A DNA stretch of 64,000 nucleotides from Mesorhizobium prunaredense (GCF_900156895.1 NZ_FTPD01000023.1:254892-318891); one strand, 5' to 3'; numbered from the stretch's first letter, positions 26,664-35,398 are shown. Numbers and translations are program-made. Notes: generated by a model not told the origin, from the sequence alone.

Positions 26664-27812
26664 TCAATGCGCTGATTCGGCCTGCTGCAGCGCCCGCACG
26701 CGATCGGCAAGGCTGCGTTCACCGCTTCCCGGTGGGCTGGGTGCCGCAAGAATCTTTGCGATCGGCGATTCCGGCCCGTCGAGCTTCGCCGTCAGGGCCA
26801 CGACCTGCGCCGCCAGGTCACTCATCTGCTCGCGCAACGCAGCGCTGGCGCCTTCGGATTTGGATGCCGCGTAGGCGGCAAGATCCGTTTTCAGCCTCTT
26901 GTTCTCGCTGGCCAGTGCCGTCAATCTCGCCTCCAACTGCTCCCGGCCGCTGTCGAGCTTGGCCATAGCTTTTTCCATATCGCCCTTGACGGCCACATCG
27001 GACTGACTGCCTTGCGCTCCGACGGGACGCACCGCCGCCGACGCGTTCTCCACGCTTTCGCTTTTCAGCTTTTCGCGAAGCCGCGCGATTTCCTTTTCGC
27101 GGCGTTCAAGCTTGTCCTCGCGATCGGCAAGCGTGGCGAGCAGGCGCTCGATCTTCTTGTCCAGTTCGCCGGTCCTTTTCTTCTCGGCTTTCAACGCGTC
27201 TCGCGCGGCCTTGCTCTCCGCCGCGATCTCCTGTTGGCGCCTGTCCGCCTCCTTGCGCTGGCCGCGCAGCACTGAAATGTCATCGGCCAGCTTTTGCAAT
27301 TCGGATTCGCGCGCCACAAGCTCGATCTGACGGCTGCTGGAAGAAAAGCTGGCGTCGTCATACATGTGCTCCAGTTTTTTCAGCTCGAGCACGCGCTTTT
27401 CCAGGGCATGCTCGGTTTGAGCAAGCCGATCCGACAAAAGCTGCAACTGGTCTTTGCGGTGTCGAAGGTCTTCGCCCTTGGCCTCGAGCGCGGTAAGGGC
27501 CTGTTCCTTATCCTTCCGCTCGAGCGCCAGTTCCTTAAGTGCTTCGCGGCCACGGCCGATCTCGACAAGCTGTTCGGCCGATTTCTCGCGCAACGACTTG
27601 ACGCTCATCTCAAGCCGACGCGTCGACATGGCGAACTCGGCGCGGATGCGATCCTTCTCCGCCTGGATCTCGGCCAGCGTCAGCGGCATCGAGCCCTCGA
27701 TGCGTTTACGCGTCAGCATCACGGCCCGCCGCCAGATGGCCGGGGCAATCATCAGCGCCAGAAAGCCGGCGCAGAGAAAGCCGAGGACAAAGAACAGGAC
27801 CGACTGAACCAA
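26664..27812 (-). CDS. Membrane-anchored coiled-coil protein
   Basis: The 382-residue protein starts with one membrane helix (about residues 3-27, SVLFFVLGFLCAGFLALMIAPAI). Long heptad-rich Glu/Lys/Arg/Leu helices follow (about residues 55-250), then a second coil around 275-340. The design suggests a structural or scaffolding role on the inner face of the membrane; I recognise no enzymatic domain. It is divergent to nothing obvious; the DUF1134 gene lies upstream on the same strand. Confidence 0.72.
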   Translation of the reverse strand: MVQSVLFFVLGFLCAGFLALMIAPAIWRRAVMLTRKRIEGSMPLTLAEIQAEKDRIRAEFAMSTRRLEMSVKSLREKSAEQLVEIGRGREALKELALERKDKEQALTALEAKGEDLRHRKDQLQLLSDRLAQTEHALEKRVLELKKLEHMYDDASFSSSSRQIELVARESELQKLADDISVLRGQRKEADRRQQEIAAESKAARDALKAEKKRTGELDKKIERLLATLADREDKLERREKEIARLREKLKSESVENASAAVRPVGAQGSQSDVAVKGDMEKAMAKLDSGREQLEARLTALASENKRLKTDLAAYAASKSEGASAALREQMSDLAAQVVALTAKLDGPESPIAKILAAPSPPGSGERSLADRVRALQQAESAH

Positions 27813-27960
27813 GGTGACTATCCGTTATGAACGGCAAACAACCGAAAGGGACTGTGCCACGTTCGCATGACGGAATTCCAGTGCCGCGGCAAGGGTCTGC
27901 CGCAGCAATGTTCAGACCGTCGATCCTGGAAACAATCGCGGTGACGAGGCAACCGCTTGC

Positions 27961-28542
27961 TCAGAATGGATTCCAGGTGGCGCGCTGGGTAAGCTTGAGA
28001 TAGCCGAGATTAACGCCAAGCCGGGCGCCGACGCCGGTACGGATCGGCACCAGCAGCACATTGTTGTTCTTCATCACGTTGAAGCCGACGCCAGCCACGA
28101 GGTAGGCGGAGCCGGCAAGGCCGCCGAAACGATTGTAGAGGCTGTTCACATCGTCGAGATTATAGACCAGCATCATCACCCGCGAGCCCTCGCCACCAAA
28201 ATCCCAGCCGAGCGACGGGCCCTGCCAGAACACTTTGTGATCGCCGGCATTCTTGGTGTAGAGTGTGCCTTCACCATAGGTCAGGCCACCGATCAGGGCG
28301 CCCGAGCCCTCCTCGCCCAGCAAATAGCCATTGGGCAGGCCATAGGAGGAGAAAATCTTCTCCACGACGGTGGCGAGCCCGCCCGACGTCGCACCGAAGA
28401 ATTTATGACCGGAATCGACGATCTCCTGAGCGGTGTATTCCTGGGCCCGCGAAGGCGAGGTTGAAAAGACGACAAGGCCCATGAGAGCGATCGCCATTGA
28501 GAAGACACGGAAAAAACTCCGGTCGCAGTATCGGGAAAACAT
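27961..28542 (-). CDS. eipA: DUF1134 envelope protein (EipA-like)
   Basis: The 193-residue protein has an N-terminal signal (hydrophobic core at residues 16-31, cleavage near SRA-QE). A DUF1134 beta-barrel domain follows (GATSGGLATVVEKIFSSYGLPNGYLLGEEGSGALIGGL and YNLDDVNSLYNRFGGLAGSAYLVAGVG). The Brucella member EipA is a periplasmic protein needed for envelope integrity and is transcribed under CtrA control. Its position beside chpT and ctrA fits that link. The start could also be the internal ATG at residue 16. Confidence 0.87.
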   Translation of the reverse strand: MFSRYCDRSFFRVFSMAIALMGLVVFSTSPSRAQEYTAQEIVDSGHKFFGATSGGLATVVEKIFSSYGLPNGYLLGEEGSGALIGGLTYGEGTLYTKNAGDHKVFWQGPSLGWDFGGEGSRVMMLVYNLDDVNSLYNRFGGLAGSAYLVAGVGFNVMKNNNVLLVPIRTGVGARLGVNLGYLKLTQRATWNPF

Positions 28543-28896
28543 GCTTCCAATCTCCGTCAGGGAGCACTTTCGCCGACGCCTCGCATCCGTGCGGCTCTTT
28601 GGCGGCCGTTAAGGATGACTGTTATGGACAAACTATGACGTAATCCTTTTTCAACCATTAAGCTTTCACATGAAGATGGCGGTTAGAGGCTGGTTTCGAG
28701 CTGGTTTCGCGTCGGCCCGCAGAATCCACGCTGCGTGAACACACCATTTTCAATAACGACAAATCCGGATTTGTTGCTGCACGCTCAGACGCTGTGTATT
28801 CAGAAGGCCTTGGGAGAGCGAGCGTGATTCGTGTGGACAGGCGTGATCATTGATCGCCCGGCCATTTCCAGTGAAATTTTGCAGGGACTTTCGCCG
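28543..28896. promoter_or_regulatory. Intergenic region between divergent eipA and chpT
   Basis: This 354-nt region holds no gene. It contains several TTAA-type elements (CCGTTAAGG near 28607, ACCATTAAGC near 28654), the half-site style of alphaproteobacterial CtrA. They suggest but do not prove CtrA control of either flanking gene. Confidence 0.4.
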
Positions 28897-29526
28897 ATGG
28901 CCGAGCTTTTCACCCTTTCCGCACCCGATCTCGCCGCGCTTTTGTGCAGCCGGGTCTGCCACGACATCATTTCGCCGGTCGGCGCCATAAACAACGGACT
29001 TGAGTTGCTCGACGAAGGCGGCGCCGACGAAGACGCCATGAAATTGATTCGCCAGAGCGCCAGAAACGCTTCGGCCCGCCTGCAATTCGCCCGCATCGCC
29101 TTCGGCGCAGCCGGTTCTGCCGGCATGATGATCGACACCGGCGATGCCGAGGCCGTTGCGATCGCCTTCTTGAAGAATGAGAAGCCGGAACTGATCTGGA
29201 ACGGAACCCGTGCGCTGCTGCCCAAGAACAAGGTAAAGCTGCTGCTCAACCTCATTCTCGTCGCCAACGCTGCCATTCCGCGCGGCGGCAAGCTTACGGT
29301 CACGCTTGAAAACCTCGACACGGAACCACGCTTTGCGCTCGCCGCGAGCGGTCCGATGCTGCGTGTGCCGCCCAAATTCCTGGAGCTCCATTCCGGCAAC
29401 AAGCCTGAAGAACCGATCGACGCGCATTCGGTGCAGCCCTACTACACACTGCTTTTGGCGCGCGAGGCGAACATGACAATATCGATCCACGCGACCGCAG
29501 AAGAAATCGTTCTCTCGGCCGCTTGA
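28897..29526 (+). CDS. chpT: Histidine phosphotransferase ChpT
   Basis: The 209-residue protein resembles ChpT: the phosphoacceptor His22 in CSRVCHDIISPVGAINNGLELL, a four-helix dimer domain, and a degenerate ATPase-like C-terminal domain without ATP-binding boxes. ChpT relays phosphate from the CckA kinase to CtrA and CpdR in alphaproteobacteria. The ATG at 28897 follows AGGGAC by about 8 nt. Next downstream lie a CheY-like regulator and convergent ctrA, a rhizobial arrangement. Confidence 0.92.
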   Translation: MAELFTLSAPDLAALLCSRVCHDIISPVGAINNGLELLDEGGADEDAMKLIRQSARNASARLQFARIAFGAAGSAGMMIDTGDAEAVAIAFLKNEKPELIWNGTRALLPKNKVKLLLNLILVANAAIPRGGKLTVTLENLDTEPRFALAASGPMLRVPPKFLELHSGNKPEEPIDAHSVQPYYTLLLAREANMTISIHATAEEIVLSAA

Positions 29527-29771
29527 ATTACCAAGCTGATTGAAACGAACAGACGAGCGTTGTTCAGACAATATTTACCGCGGCATCACGGTCGAATGAA
29601 ATGAACCCCCAAAGGCTAGATCGGCCGAAGCATCGGTAAAGAAGTTTCCGTAAAAGCTGTTCTTGCAAGAATTTTACCTATTGGCTTTTCAGCTTCTTTA
29701 CCGGATTGACCCTACGGTGCCTTCCAGACCGCGACGCTGCCGGATTGCCGCATGGCAAAGAGGGCCCGGAA

Positions 29772-30140
29772 ATGAAACGCTGCATGTTCATCGACGATTC
29801 GAGCGTCATCAGGAGGGTTGCAAAGCGCATCCTGGATGGTCCCGACATGCTGGTCATCGAAGCTGCCAGCGGGCTTGATGCGGTTGAGATGTGCACTGCC
29901 GACATGCCGGATATCATCATTGTCGACGGCGCCCTGCCGGACATGCAGGCCGAGGACGTCATCCGCCGCGTACGCGCCATGGAAGGTCCGATACAACCCC
30001 ACATCCTGATTTCGCTGGTTGAGGTCGACGTCGCTTCGATCATGCGGGCAAAGCGCGCCGGCGCCCAAGGCTATCTGCTGAAGCCGTTCACTCGGCCGCA
30101 ACTTCTCGAGCGCTTCCGCACCTTGAGATTTGCAGCCTGA
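29772..30140 (+). CDS. Single-domain CheY-like response regulator
   Basis: The 122-residue protein is only a receiver domain: acidic pair Asp8-Asp9, phosphoacceptor Asp52 (IIIVDGALPD), a Ser in the switch position (LISLVE) and the conserved Lys in LLKPFT. It sits between chpT and ctrA, 246 nt after chpT. It is not recognisably CpdR: the N-terminus lacks CpdR's typical AEDD. It may take phosphate from ChpT or another kinase; that is inference. A GAGGG Shine-Dalgarno precedes the ATG. Confidence 0.85.
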   Translation: MKRCMFIDDSSVIRRVAKRILDGPDMLVIEAASGLDAVEMCTADMPDIIIVDGALPDMQAEDVIRRVRAMEGPIQPHILISLVEVDVASIMRAKRAGAQGYLLKPFTRPQLLERFRTLRFAA

Positions 30141-30207
30141 TTCGCCGCCGCTGGCGCATGGCCGCGGAAATCGGCGCTCCAATATCTGCGACATGACATA
30201 AAAACGC

Positions 30208-30232
30208 AAAATCCGGCCGAAGCCGGATTTTT
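30208..30232. terminator. Bidirectional terminator between the CheY-like gene and ctrA
   Basis: AAATCCGGC and GCCGGATTTTT form a stem around a CGAA loop. On the minus strand the mirror shows a TTCG loop and a TTTTGCGTTTT run. It lies between the convergent ends of the regulator gene (30140) and ctrA (30266), so it can end both transcripts. Confidence 0.85.
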
Positions 30233-30265
30233 GTCGGAAAAATCGATCGGATCGGCGTCGTCAGC

Positions 30266-30961
30266 TCAGGCGCTGACGCGGATGTCTTCCGGCTCGCGCA
30301 GCACGTAGCCGCGACCCCAAACCGTCTCGATGTAGTTCTGGCCGCCGGAAGCAGCGTCGAGCTTCTTGCGCAGCTTGCAGATGAAGACGTCGATGATCTT
30401 CAGTTCCGGTTCGTCCATGCCGCCGTAAAGGTGGTTGAGGAACATTTCCTTCGTGAGCGTAGTGCCCTTGCGCAGCGAGAGCAGCTCCAGCATCTGGTAT
30501 TCCTTGCCGGTCAGATGCACGCGCTGGCCACCGACCTCAACGGTCTTGGCATCAAGGTTGACCACCAGGTCGCCGGTGGTGATGACCGACTGGGCATGGC
30601 CCTTGGAACGCCGCACGATGGCGTGGATGCGGGCGACCAGTTCGTCCTTGTGGAACGGCTTGGTCATATAGTCGTCTGCGCCGAAGCCGAGGCCACGTAC
30701 CTTGTCCTCGATGCCAGCCATGCCGGAGAGGATAAGGATCGGCGTCTTCACTTTGGAAAGGCGAAGTGTTCTCAACACCTCGTATCCCGACATGTCGGGG
30801 AGATTGAGATCGAGGAGGATGATGTCGTAGTCGTAGAGCTTACCTAGATCGACCCCTTCTTCGCCAAGATCGGTCGTATAGACATTGAAACTTTCCGATT
30901 TCAGCATCAGCTCGATGCTCTGTGCGGTCGCACTGTCATCTTCTATCAGCAGAACACGCAT
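30266..30961 (-). CDS. ctrA: Cell cycle master response regulator CtrA
   Basis: The 231-residue OmpR-type regulator is plainly CtrA: receiver domain MRVLLIEDDSATAQSIELML with phosphoacceptor Asp51, an SGMAGIEDKVRGLGFGADDYMTKPFHKDEL stretch and a winged-helix domain ending in CKLRKKLDAASGG..YIETVWGRGYVLREP. CtrA controls cell division, motility and envelope genes and is essential in most rhizobia. It is flanked by its phosphotransferase (chpT), an eipA-like gene and its inhibitor (sciP). The 450-nt upstream region holds CtrA-type half sites, consistent with autoregulation. Confidence 0.97.
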   Translation of the reverse strand: MRVLLIEDDSATAQSIELMLKSESFNVYTTDLGEEGVDLGKLYDYDIILLDLNLPDMSGYEVLRTLRLSKVKTPILILSGMAGIEDKVRGLGFGADDYMTKPFHKDELVARIHAIVRRSKGHAQSVITTGDLVVNLDAKTVEVGGQRVHLTGKEYQMLELLSLRKGTTLTKEMFLNHLYGGMDEPELKIIDVFICKLRKKLDAASGGQNYIETVWGRGYVLREPEDIRVSA

Positions 30962-31411
30962 TTCATTCCCCTTTTCTGCTGCCGGACCATTTCACGACCC
31001 GTCCAGGACCGGAGCAGTGATTGCCTGAGCAGAGGCTGCCATCGAATGGTTAACAAAACCTAATTCCGTGCTGTCGACGGTATCAGATTTTTTAACCCCT
31101 TTCTACACCTTGTTGAATCTAATAGTGAATCACAGAACCAAACCGCTAATGCAAAACATTAATAAGCCAGACTAAGTGACTCCAGGGACTCGCTAGCCGT
31201 GCTTCCGCATCGGGGCCGGAATTTTTACCCGGCCTTAAGTCCTGAGCCGTATGATTAACAATGCCCGTAAACGAATGGTTACCGCCGGCAAAAAACTTTA
31301 GGAATTTGTTTCCCATAGTTCTGGTAAAGTCGGTGGAAACGGGTCGAAGCCTGAGTTTGCCAGGCGGATTGGACGATATGAGCAGGTGTGCGTTTCCAGG
31401 AGTACCGAATC
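30962..31411. promoter_or_regulatory. Shared upstream region of ctrA and fliJ with CtrA-type half sites
   Basis: This AT-richer 450-nt divergent region contains CGAATGGTTAAC (31043-31054), which includes ATGGTTAA, the inverse of the rhizobial CtrA half-site TTAACCAT, and CGAATGGTTACC (31272-31283). ATGATTAAC occurs near 31251. No open frame of interest is seen. Autoregulation of ctrA is known in the group; exact sites here are inferred. Confidence 0.5.
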
Positions 31412-31789
31412 ATGAAGTCACGTGAAAACCTCGTTCGGCTGAAGCAGTTTCAGGTGAACGAGAAGCGGCGGCAGTTGCTGCAACTCGACATGATGATCGC
31501 CGAATTCGAGCGCATGGCGGTCGAACTGGAGCTCCAGATCACTGCCGAAGAAAAGAAAGCCGGCATCACCGACATCAACCATTTTGCCTATCCGACCTTC
31601 GCCAAGGCAGCGCGCCTGCGCCGCGACAATCTCAGGAATTCGCAAAGCGACCTCGCCCAGCAGCGTAGCGTTGCCGAATCACTGCTCGGCGAAGCCGAAG
31701 CCGAGCTTTCCAAAGCAGAAATGCTCGAATCACGCGACACCAAGATCCGCGACGCCGAGACCGGCGGCCGCAGCGCAATGATCGGCTGA
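31412..31789 (+). CDS. fliJ: FliJ-like flagellar export chaperone
   Basis: The 125-residue protein is all helical coiled coil (KSRENLVRLKQFQVNEKRRQLLQLDMMIAEFERMAVELELQI), with the length and heptad pattern of FliJ, a component of the flagellar type III export ATPase complex. Rhizobia carry such a gene upstream of and divergent from ctrA. No flagellar operon is present in the window. The start at 31412 has AGGAG about 10 nt upstream; a start at 31388 has no support. Confidence 0.75.
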   Translation: MKSRENLVRLKQFQVNEKRRQLLQLDMMIAEFERMAVELELQITAEEKKAGITDINHFAYPTFAKAARLRRDNLRNSQSDLAQQRSVAESLLGEAEAELSKAEMLESRDTKIRDAETGGRSAMIG

Positions 31790-32227
31790 AAACAGGGCTT
31801 TAAGGCCGGTCAACACCCAGCGATCAGGGCGTTGCTCGCCTCTCATTGGTCGAGCAGCCGCCAGTTTCAGCCCTACGCTACCAAATCCCTTGATGTTCCG
31901 CGACCGCCCGCACCCGGGCATCCTGATGTCGGGCGCAGGCGATTCCTGCAAGGACCTTATCTGACTGAGCAGCCCACCGGTTCTGGCAGAGTTCGGCGCG
32001 TCGAGCGGATGTCCGTCGGGCCCGATCGCGCAGGCTTGTGGAACGCGGCAAGGTCGATGCGAAAATGCTTGCCGTCCCCTGTGGCAAAGACCCGCTCCAA
32101 GAAGCAGGCGCCGCTCATGCCTTTCTCGGCCGATCGGCAGGTGCTAACCGTCTGAAGCAGAGAGAACCGTTGCGGCAAAGCAAAAAGGGCGCAGATTGCC
32201 GCGCCTTTTGACTTCCTTGAACCAGCC
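31790..32227. other. Intergenic region between fliJ and sciP with terminator
   Basis: No convincing gene is seen in this 438-nt stretch; open frames present lack Shine-Dalgarno sequences. Near its right end, AAAAGGGCGC and GCGCCTTTTG (about 32186-32211) pair with one bulge and leave a T-run on the minus strand, a likely sciP terminator. Confidence 0.55.
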
Positions 32228-32503
32228 CTAATGCCGATATTGCTGGATGCGCGTCGTGCGCAGGCCGGCAAGCCCGTATTCGTCGATCGACGCTTGCCAG
32301 GACAGGAATTCCTCGGTGGTCAGCTTGTAGCGCTGGCATGCCTCCTCGAGGCTCAAAAGCCCGCCGCGCACCGCCGCCACCACTTCGGCCTTGCGCCGGA
32401 TAACCCAGCGACGTGTGTTCGTCGGCGGCAGATCGGCAATCGTAAGGGGGCTGCCGTCAGGCCCGATAACATATTTGACGCGCGGTCTAACAAGATCGGT
32501 CAT
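32228..32503 (-). CDS. sciP: CtrA inhibitor SciP (DUF1153)
   Basis: The 91-residue protein MTDLVRPRVKYVIGPDGSPL, RRWVIRRKAEVVAAVRGGLLSLEEACQRYKLTTEEFLSWQ, is a SciP/DUF1153 helix-turn-helix protein. In Caulobacter, SciP binds CtrA at promoters and blocks transcription activation in G1 cells. The match covers the whole length. It is separate from but near ctrA. Confidence 0.93.
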   Translation of the reverse strand: MTDLVRPRVKYVIGPDGSPLTIADLPPTNTRRWVIRRKAEVVAAVRGGLLSLEEACQRYKLTTEEFLSWQASIDEYGLAGLRTTRIQQYRH

Positions 32504-32777
32504 CGTACTCTCTACTAAAAACTCAAAGACCCAATCCCCACCACATTACCGCCACAGCTTTAAAAATTGCCTAAGCGAACCCTAATAGCTAGGTAAGGAT
32601 CATGAACGCCGCGTTAGTCTTTTCGTCGGCATTTGAGATATCTGCCCGCGAGCGCCCGAATCCGTTCAAAAAAATCGGCCGGTTCGCGAAGCTGGCGCAC
32701 CCGGAAAGCTTGACCTATATTCCGGCCATTGGCATTCAAGCACCCTCATCCAGAGCGCCGTGCAGAACGAAAGAACC

Positions 32778-33968
32778 ATGAACAGCCTCGACCTTCCCGG
32801 ACGCCCCGAAGATACCCGCATCGTTGTCGCCATGTCGGGCGGCGTCGATTCGTCGGTCGTGGCCGGCCTTTTGAAGCATGAAGGCTATGATGTTGTCGGC
32901 GTCACACTGCAGCTCTACGACCATGGCGCGGCAACGCACCGGGCCGGCTCGTGCTGCGCCGGCCAGGACATCGACGATGCCCGCCGCGTCTCCGAGACGC
33001 TCGGCATTCCGCATTATGTGCTCAATTACGAGGAGCGCTTCCGCAAGGCGGTGATCGACCCCTTCGCCGAGAGCTATGTGGCCGGCGAAACGCCGATCCC
33101 TTGCGTTTCCTGCAACCAGACGGTGAAATTCGCCGACCTCCTGGCGACCGCCAAGGAACTCGGCGCCGAGGCGCTGGCCACCGGCCATTACATCCGCTCC
33201 GGCGCCAACGGCGCCCATCGCGCGCTGTACCGGCCGGTCGACGCGGACCGCGACCAGAGCTATTTCCTGTTCGCCACCACACAGGCGCAGATCGACTACC
33301 TGCGCTTTCCGCTCGGCGGCCTGTCGAAGCCGCAGGTTCGCGCCATCGCCGAGGAAATGGGGCTGACGGTCGCTGCCAAGCAGGACAGCCAGGACATCTG
33401 CTTCGTTCCGCAGGGCAAGTACTCCGATATCATCGCCAAGCTGAAGCCGACTGCTGCCAATCCGGGCGACATCGTCCATATCGACGGCCGCGTGCTCGGC
33501 CGCCATGAAGGCATTTTGCGCTACACGATCGGTCAGCGCCGCGGCATCGGCATTGCCTCGGGCGAGCCGCTCTACGTCGTCCATCTCGACGCCGACCGGG
33601 CCCGCGTCGTCGTTGGCCCGCGCGAGGCGCTGGAAACGCACAAGATCTATTTGCGCGACATGAACTGGCTGGGCGACGCTGCGCTGTCAGATATCCCGGC
33701 CGCCGGGCTGGAGCTTTTCGCCAAGGTCCGCTCGACACGCCCGCCGCGCCCGGCCGTGCTGCGTCACAACGCCGGCATCACTTCGGTGGAACTGGTCGAC
33801 GGCGAATCCGGTATCGCGCCCGGCCAGGCCTGCGTGCTCTATTCCGACGACGGCAACGAGGCCCGCGTTTTCGGCGGCGGCTTCATCGAACGTTCCGAAC
33901 GCGGCGCCGAGGCCGAGGCGATGCTGACGCGGCTGGCGGCCCGGCCGGCGCAGATTCCCGCCGAATAG
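32778..33968 (+). CDS. mnmA: tRNA-specific 2-thiouridylase MnmA
   Basis: The 396-residue enzyme adds sulfur to U34 of tRNA-Lys/Glu/Gln. It has a PP-loop SGGVDS (residues 20-25), the catalytic cysteines Cys109 (PCVSC) and Cys208 (SQDICFVPQGKY), and the family motifs ATGHY and TIGQRRGIGI, plus a C-terminal beta-barrel. The ATG at 32778 fits family length; a GTG at 32760 would add six residues. It is divergent to sciP with 274 nt between and ends at a hairpin shared with the next gene. Confidence 0.96.
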   Translation: MNSLDLPGRPEDTRIVVAMSGGVDSSVVAGLLKHEGYDVVGVTLQLYDHGAATHRAGSCCAGQDIDDARRVSETLGIPHYVLNYEERFRKAVIDPFAESYVAGETPIPCVSCNQTVKFADLLATAKELGAEALATGHYIRSGANGAHRALYRPVDADRDQSYFLFATTQAQIDYLRFPLGGLSKPQVRAIAEEMGLTVAAKQDSQDICFVPQGKYSDIIAKLKPTAANPGDIVHIDGRVLGRHEGILRYTIGQRRGIGIASGEPLYVVHLDADRARVVVGPREALETHKIYLRDMNWLGDAALSDIPAAGLELFAKVRSTRPPRPAVLRHNAGITSVELVDGESGIAPGQACVLYSDDGNEARVFGGGFIERSERGAEAEAMLTRLAARPAQIPAE

Positions 33969-33974
33969 ACGATA

Positions 33975-34005
33975 ATCCCGATTCTATCGGGATGGATCAG
34001 GCTCT
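33975..34005. terminator. Dispersed hairpin at a convergent gene junction (copy 2)
   Basis: The stem ATCCCGAT...ATCGGGAT repeats the hairpin at 18820-18850 with one mismatch over 31 nt. It starts 7 nt after the mnmA stop and ends before the stop of the convergent Gfo/Idh gene. Role: bidirectional termination. Confidence 0.65.
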
Positions 34006-34024
34006 GATACAGCCGCACTTTCTC

Positions 34025-34990
34025 TCAGGAAGACGATCCGGTGTGGGCAACCGTGCCAGCGGTCAGGATACGCAGCACCCTGATGGCTTCCTCGCCGCTG
34101 GTACGCGGTTCTGCCCGCGTCTCGATGCACTGGATGAAATGCTCGAGCTCTCGCGTCAGCGGCATGCCCTCGCCCACTGCCACATAGGACGGCTCGTTGG
34201 TGGTGAAGGCCCATTGGCCGCTGTCTTGCCATACCGCGTGGCGGTAGACGGCGAGCTTGCGCTCCCACGGCTCGACATCGTCGAACACCGCCATCGCCTT
34301 GGTGCCGACCACGGTCAGCCGCCGTTCGCGGTAGGGATTGAGCCGCGACGCGAAGAGGTGGCTGCGCAGACCGTTGGGAAAGCGCATGTGCAGATGCGCG
34401 AAATCGCTGAGATTGTCGAGGAGCGCTGCCCCCTCGCCACGCACCTCGATCGGTTCCGTGCCGGTAATGGCCAGGATCATCGACAGATCGTGCGGCGCGA
34501 GATCCCACAGCGCATCGTTCTCGGTGTGAAATTTGCCGAGCCCGAGCCGGTGCGAATGGATATAGCGGACCTCGCCGAGCTCGCCATTGTCGATCAGCGC
34601 CTTCAACGTCTCGAAGGCGGGATGAAAACGCAGCACATGACCGACCATGAAGACGCGGCCATTGTCGGCCGCCGCCTTCACCGATCGCTCGGCATCGGCC
34701 ACCGTCAGCGCGATCGGCTTCTCCACCAGCACGTCCTTGCCGCCCTGGACGGCGCGCACCGCCATATCGGCGTGGAACTGCGGCGGCAGCGCCATCACGA
34801 TGGCGTCGATGTCGTTGCGCACAAACAGCGCCTCCGGCTCGATCGCCAAGCAATCCTGCTCACTGGCGAAACCTTCGGCGCGGGCAGGGTTGACGTCCGA
34901 GACCGCGTGCAGCGCGCCGAGCGCCTTGAGGGTGCGGATGTGGTTGCTGCCCCAGTATCCGCAACCGAGGACTGCAATGCGCGGTTTCAT
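34025..34990 (-). CDS. Gfo/Idh/MocA-family NAD(P)-dependent oxidoreductase
   Basis: The 321-residue protein has an N-terminal Rossmann motif VLGCGYWGSNHIRTL (residues 7-21), the catalytic EKP (VEKPIALT near residue 91) and a C-terminal alpha/beta substrate domain with LWDLAPHDLSMILAI near residue 165, including the usual HD pair. It is closest to sugar-nucleotide dehydrogenase/WlbA-like members, but no partner sugar gene is nearby. The start at 34990 is preferred; the adjacent ATG at 34993 is possible. Confidence 0.87.
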   Translation of the reverse strand: MKPRIAVLGCGYWGSNHIRTLKALGALHAVSDVNPARAEGFASEQDCLAIEPEALFVRNDIDAIVMALPPQFHADMAVRAVQGGKDVLVEKPIALTVADAERSVKAAADNGRVFMVGHVLRFHPAFETLKALIDNGELGEVRYIHSHRLGLGKFHTENDALWDLAPHDLSMILAITGTEPIEVRGEGAALLDNLSDFAHLHMRFPNGLRSHLFASRLNPYRERRLTVVGTKAMAVFDDVEPWERKLAVYRHAVWQDSGQWAFTTNEPSYVAVGEGMPLTRELEHFIQCIETRAEPRTSGEEAIRVLRILTAGTVAHTGSSS

Positions 34991-35097
34991 CATTCCAACT
35001 CTAGAATTTCGTGGCCGAGACATAGCGGCGCGCCCCGCCGAACTCAACCCGGCATTTCTGTGCCCAATTATCTGCCCGGCAAAGCTTTTCGGCCATC

Positions 35098-35133
35098 AGA
35101 GCGACGTGCGTCCGCCTGGACACACAAAGTACG
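35098..35133. repeat. Dispersed repeat, second copy of 25716-25751
   Basis: This 36-nt segment matches 25716-25751 at 30 positions (AGAGCGAC.TGCGTCC...TGGAC.CA.AA.GTACG). It lies 190 nt upstream of the tRNA-Met gene in otherwise gene-free sequence (34991-35319). Confidence 0.55.
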
Positions 35134-35319
35134 TCTCAAGACCGTGAAGCTTGGCGACGCGACAGGATGCGATAGAGTGTGGCGCCAGACTGGCTGCATC
35201 GACACCGGCTGCATCGATGCTTGACAGGCTTGGCGTCCCAACCTTATATCCGCCCGACCTTGGCGAACGCTTCGACATGCCGTCTGATTTGAGGCGGATT
35301 TCGGGCCTTTCGCCGCCCT

Positions 35320-35396
35320 GGCGGGGTAGCTCAGTTGGTTAGAGCACGGGAATCATAATCCTGGGGTCGGGGGTTCAAGTCCCTCTCCCGCTACCA
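35320..35396 (+). tRNA. tRNA-Met (CAT anticodon, elongator type)
   Basis: The 77-nt sequence folds as a full cloverleaf. Acceptor GGCGGGG pairs with TCCCGCT, the D stem is GCTC/GAGC, the anticodon stem CGGGA/TCCTG encloses ATCATAA with anticodon CAT, the T stem GGGGG/CCCTC encloses TTCAAGT, and CCA is encoded. The first acceptor pair G-T and the encoded CCA suit elongator tRNA-Met; a lysidine-modified tRNA-Ile(CAT) is an alternative but the overall sequence matches rhizobial tRNA-Met. Its 3' end is the left border of the island. Confidence 0.93.
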
Positions 35397-35398
35397 AA
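35386..35398 (+). other. Candidate attL (tRNA-Met 3' end)
   Basis: TCCCGCTACCAAA, the tRNA 3' acceptor strand plus CCA and three bases, recurs exactly at 61216-61228. Extending left, 20 of 26 positions still match. tRNA 3' ends are the standard attachment core of integrating elements. Accessory genes begin directly after it. Confidence 0.55.
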
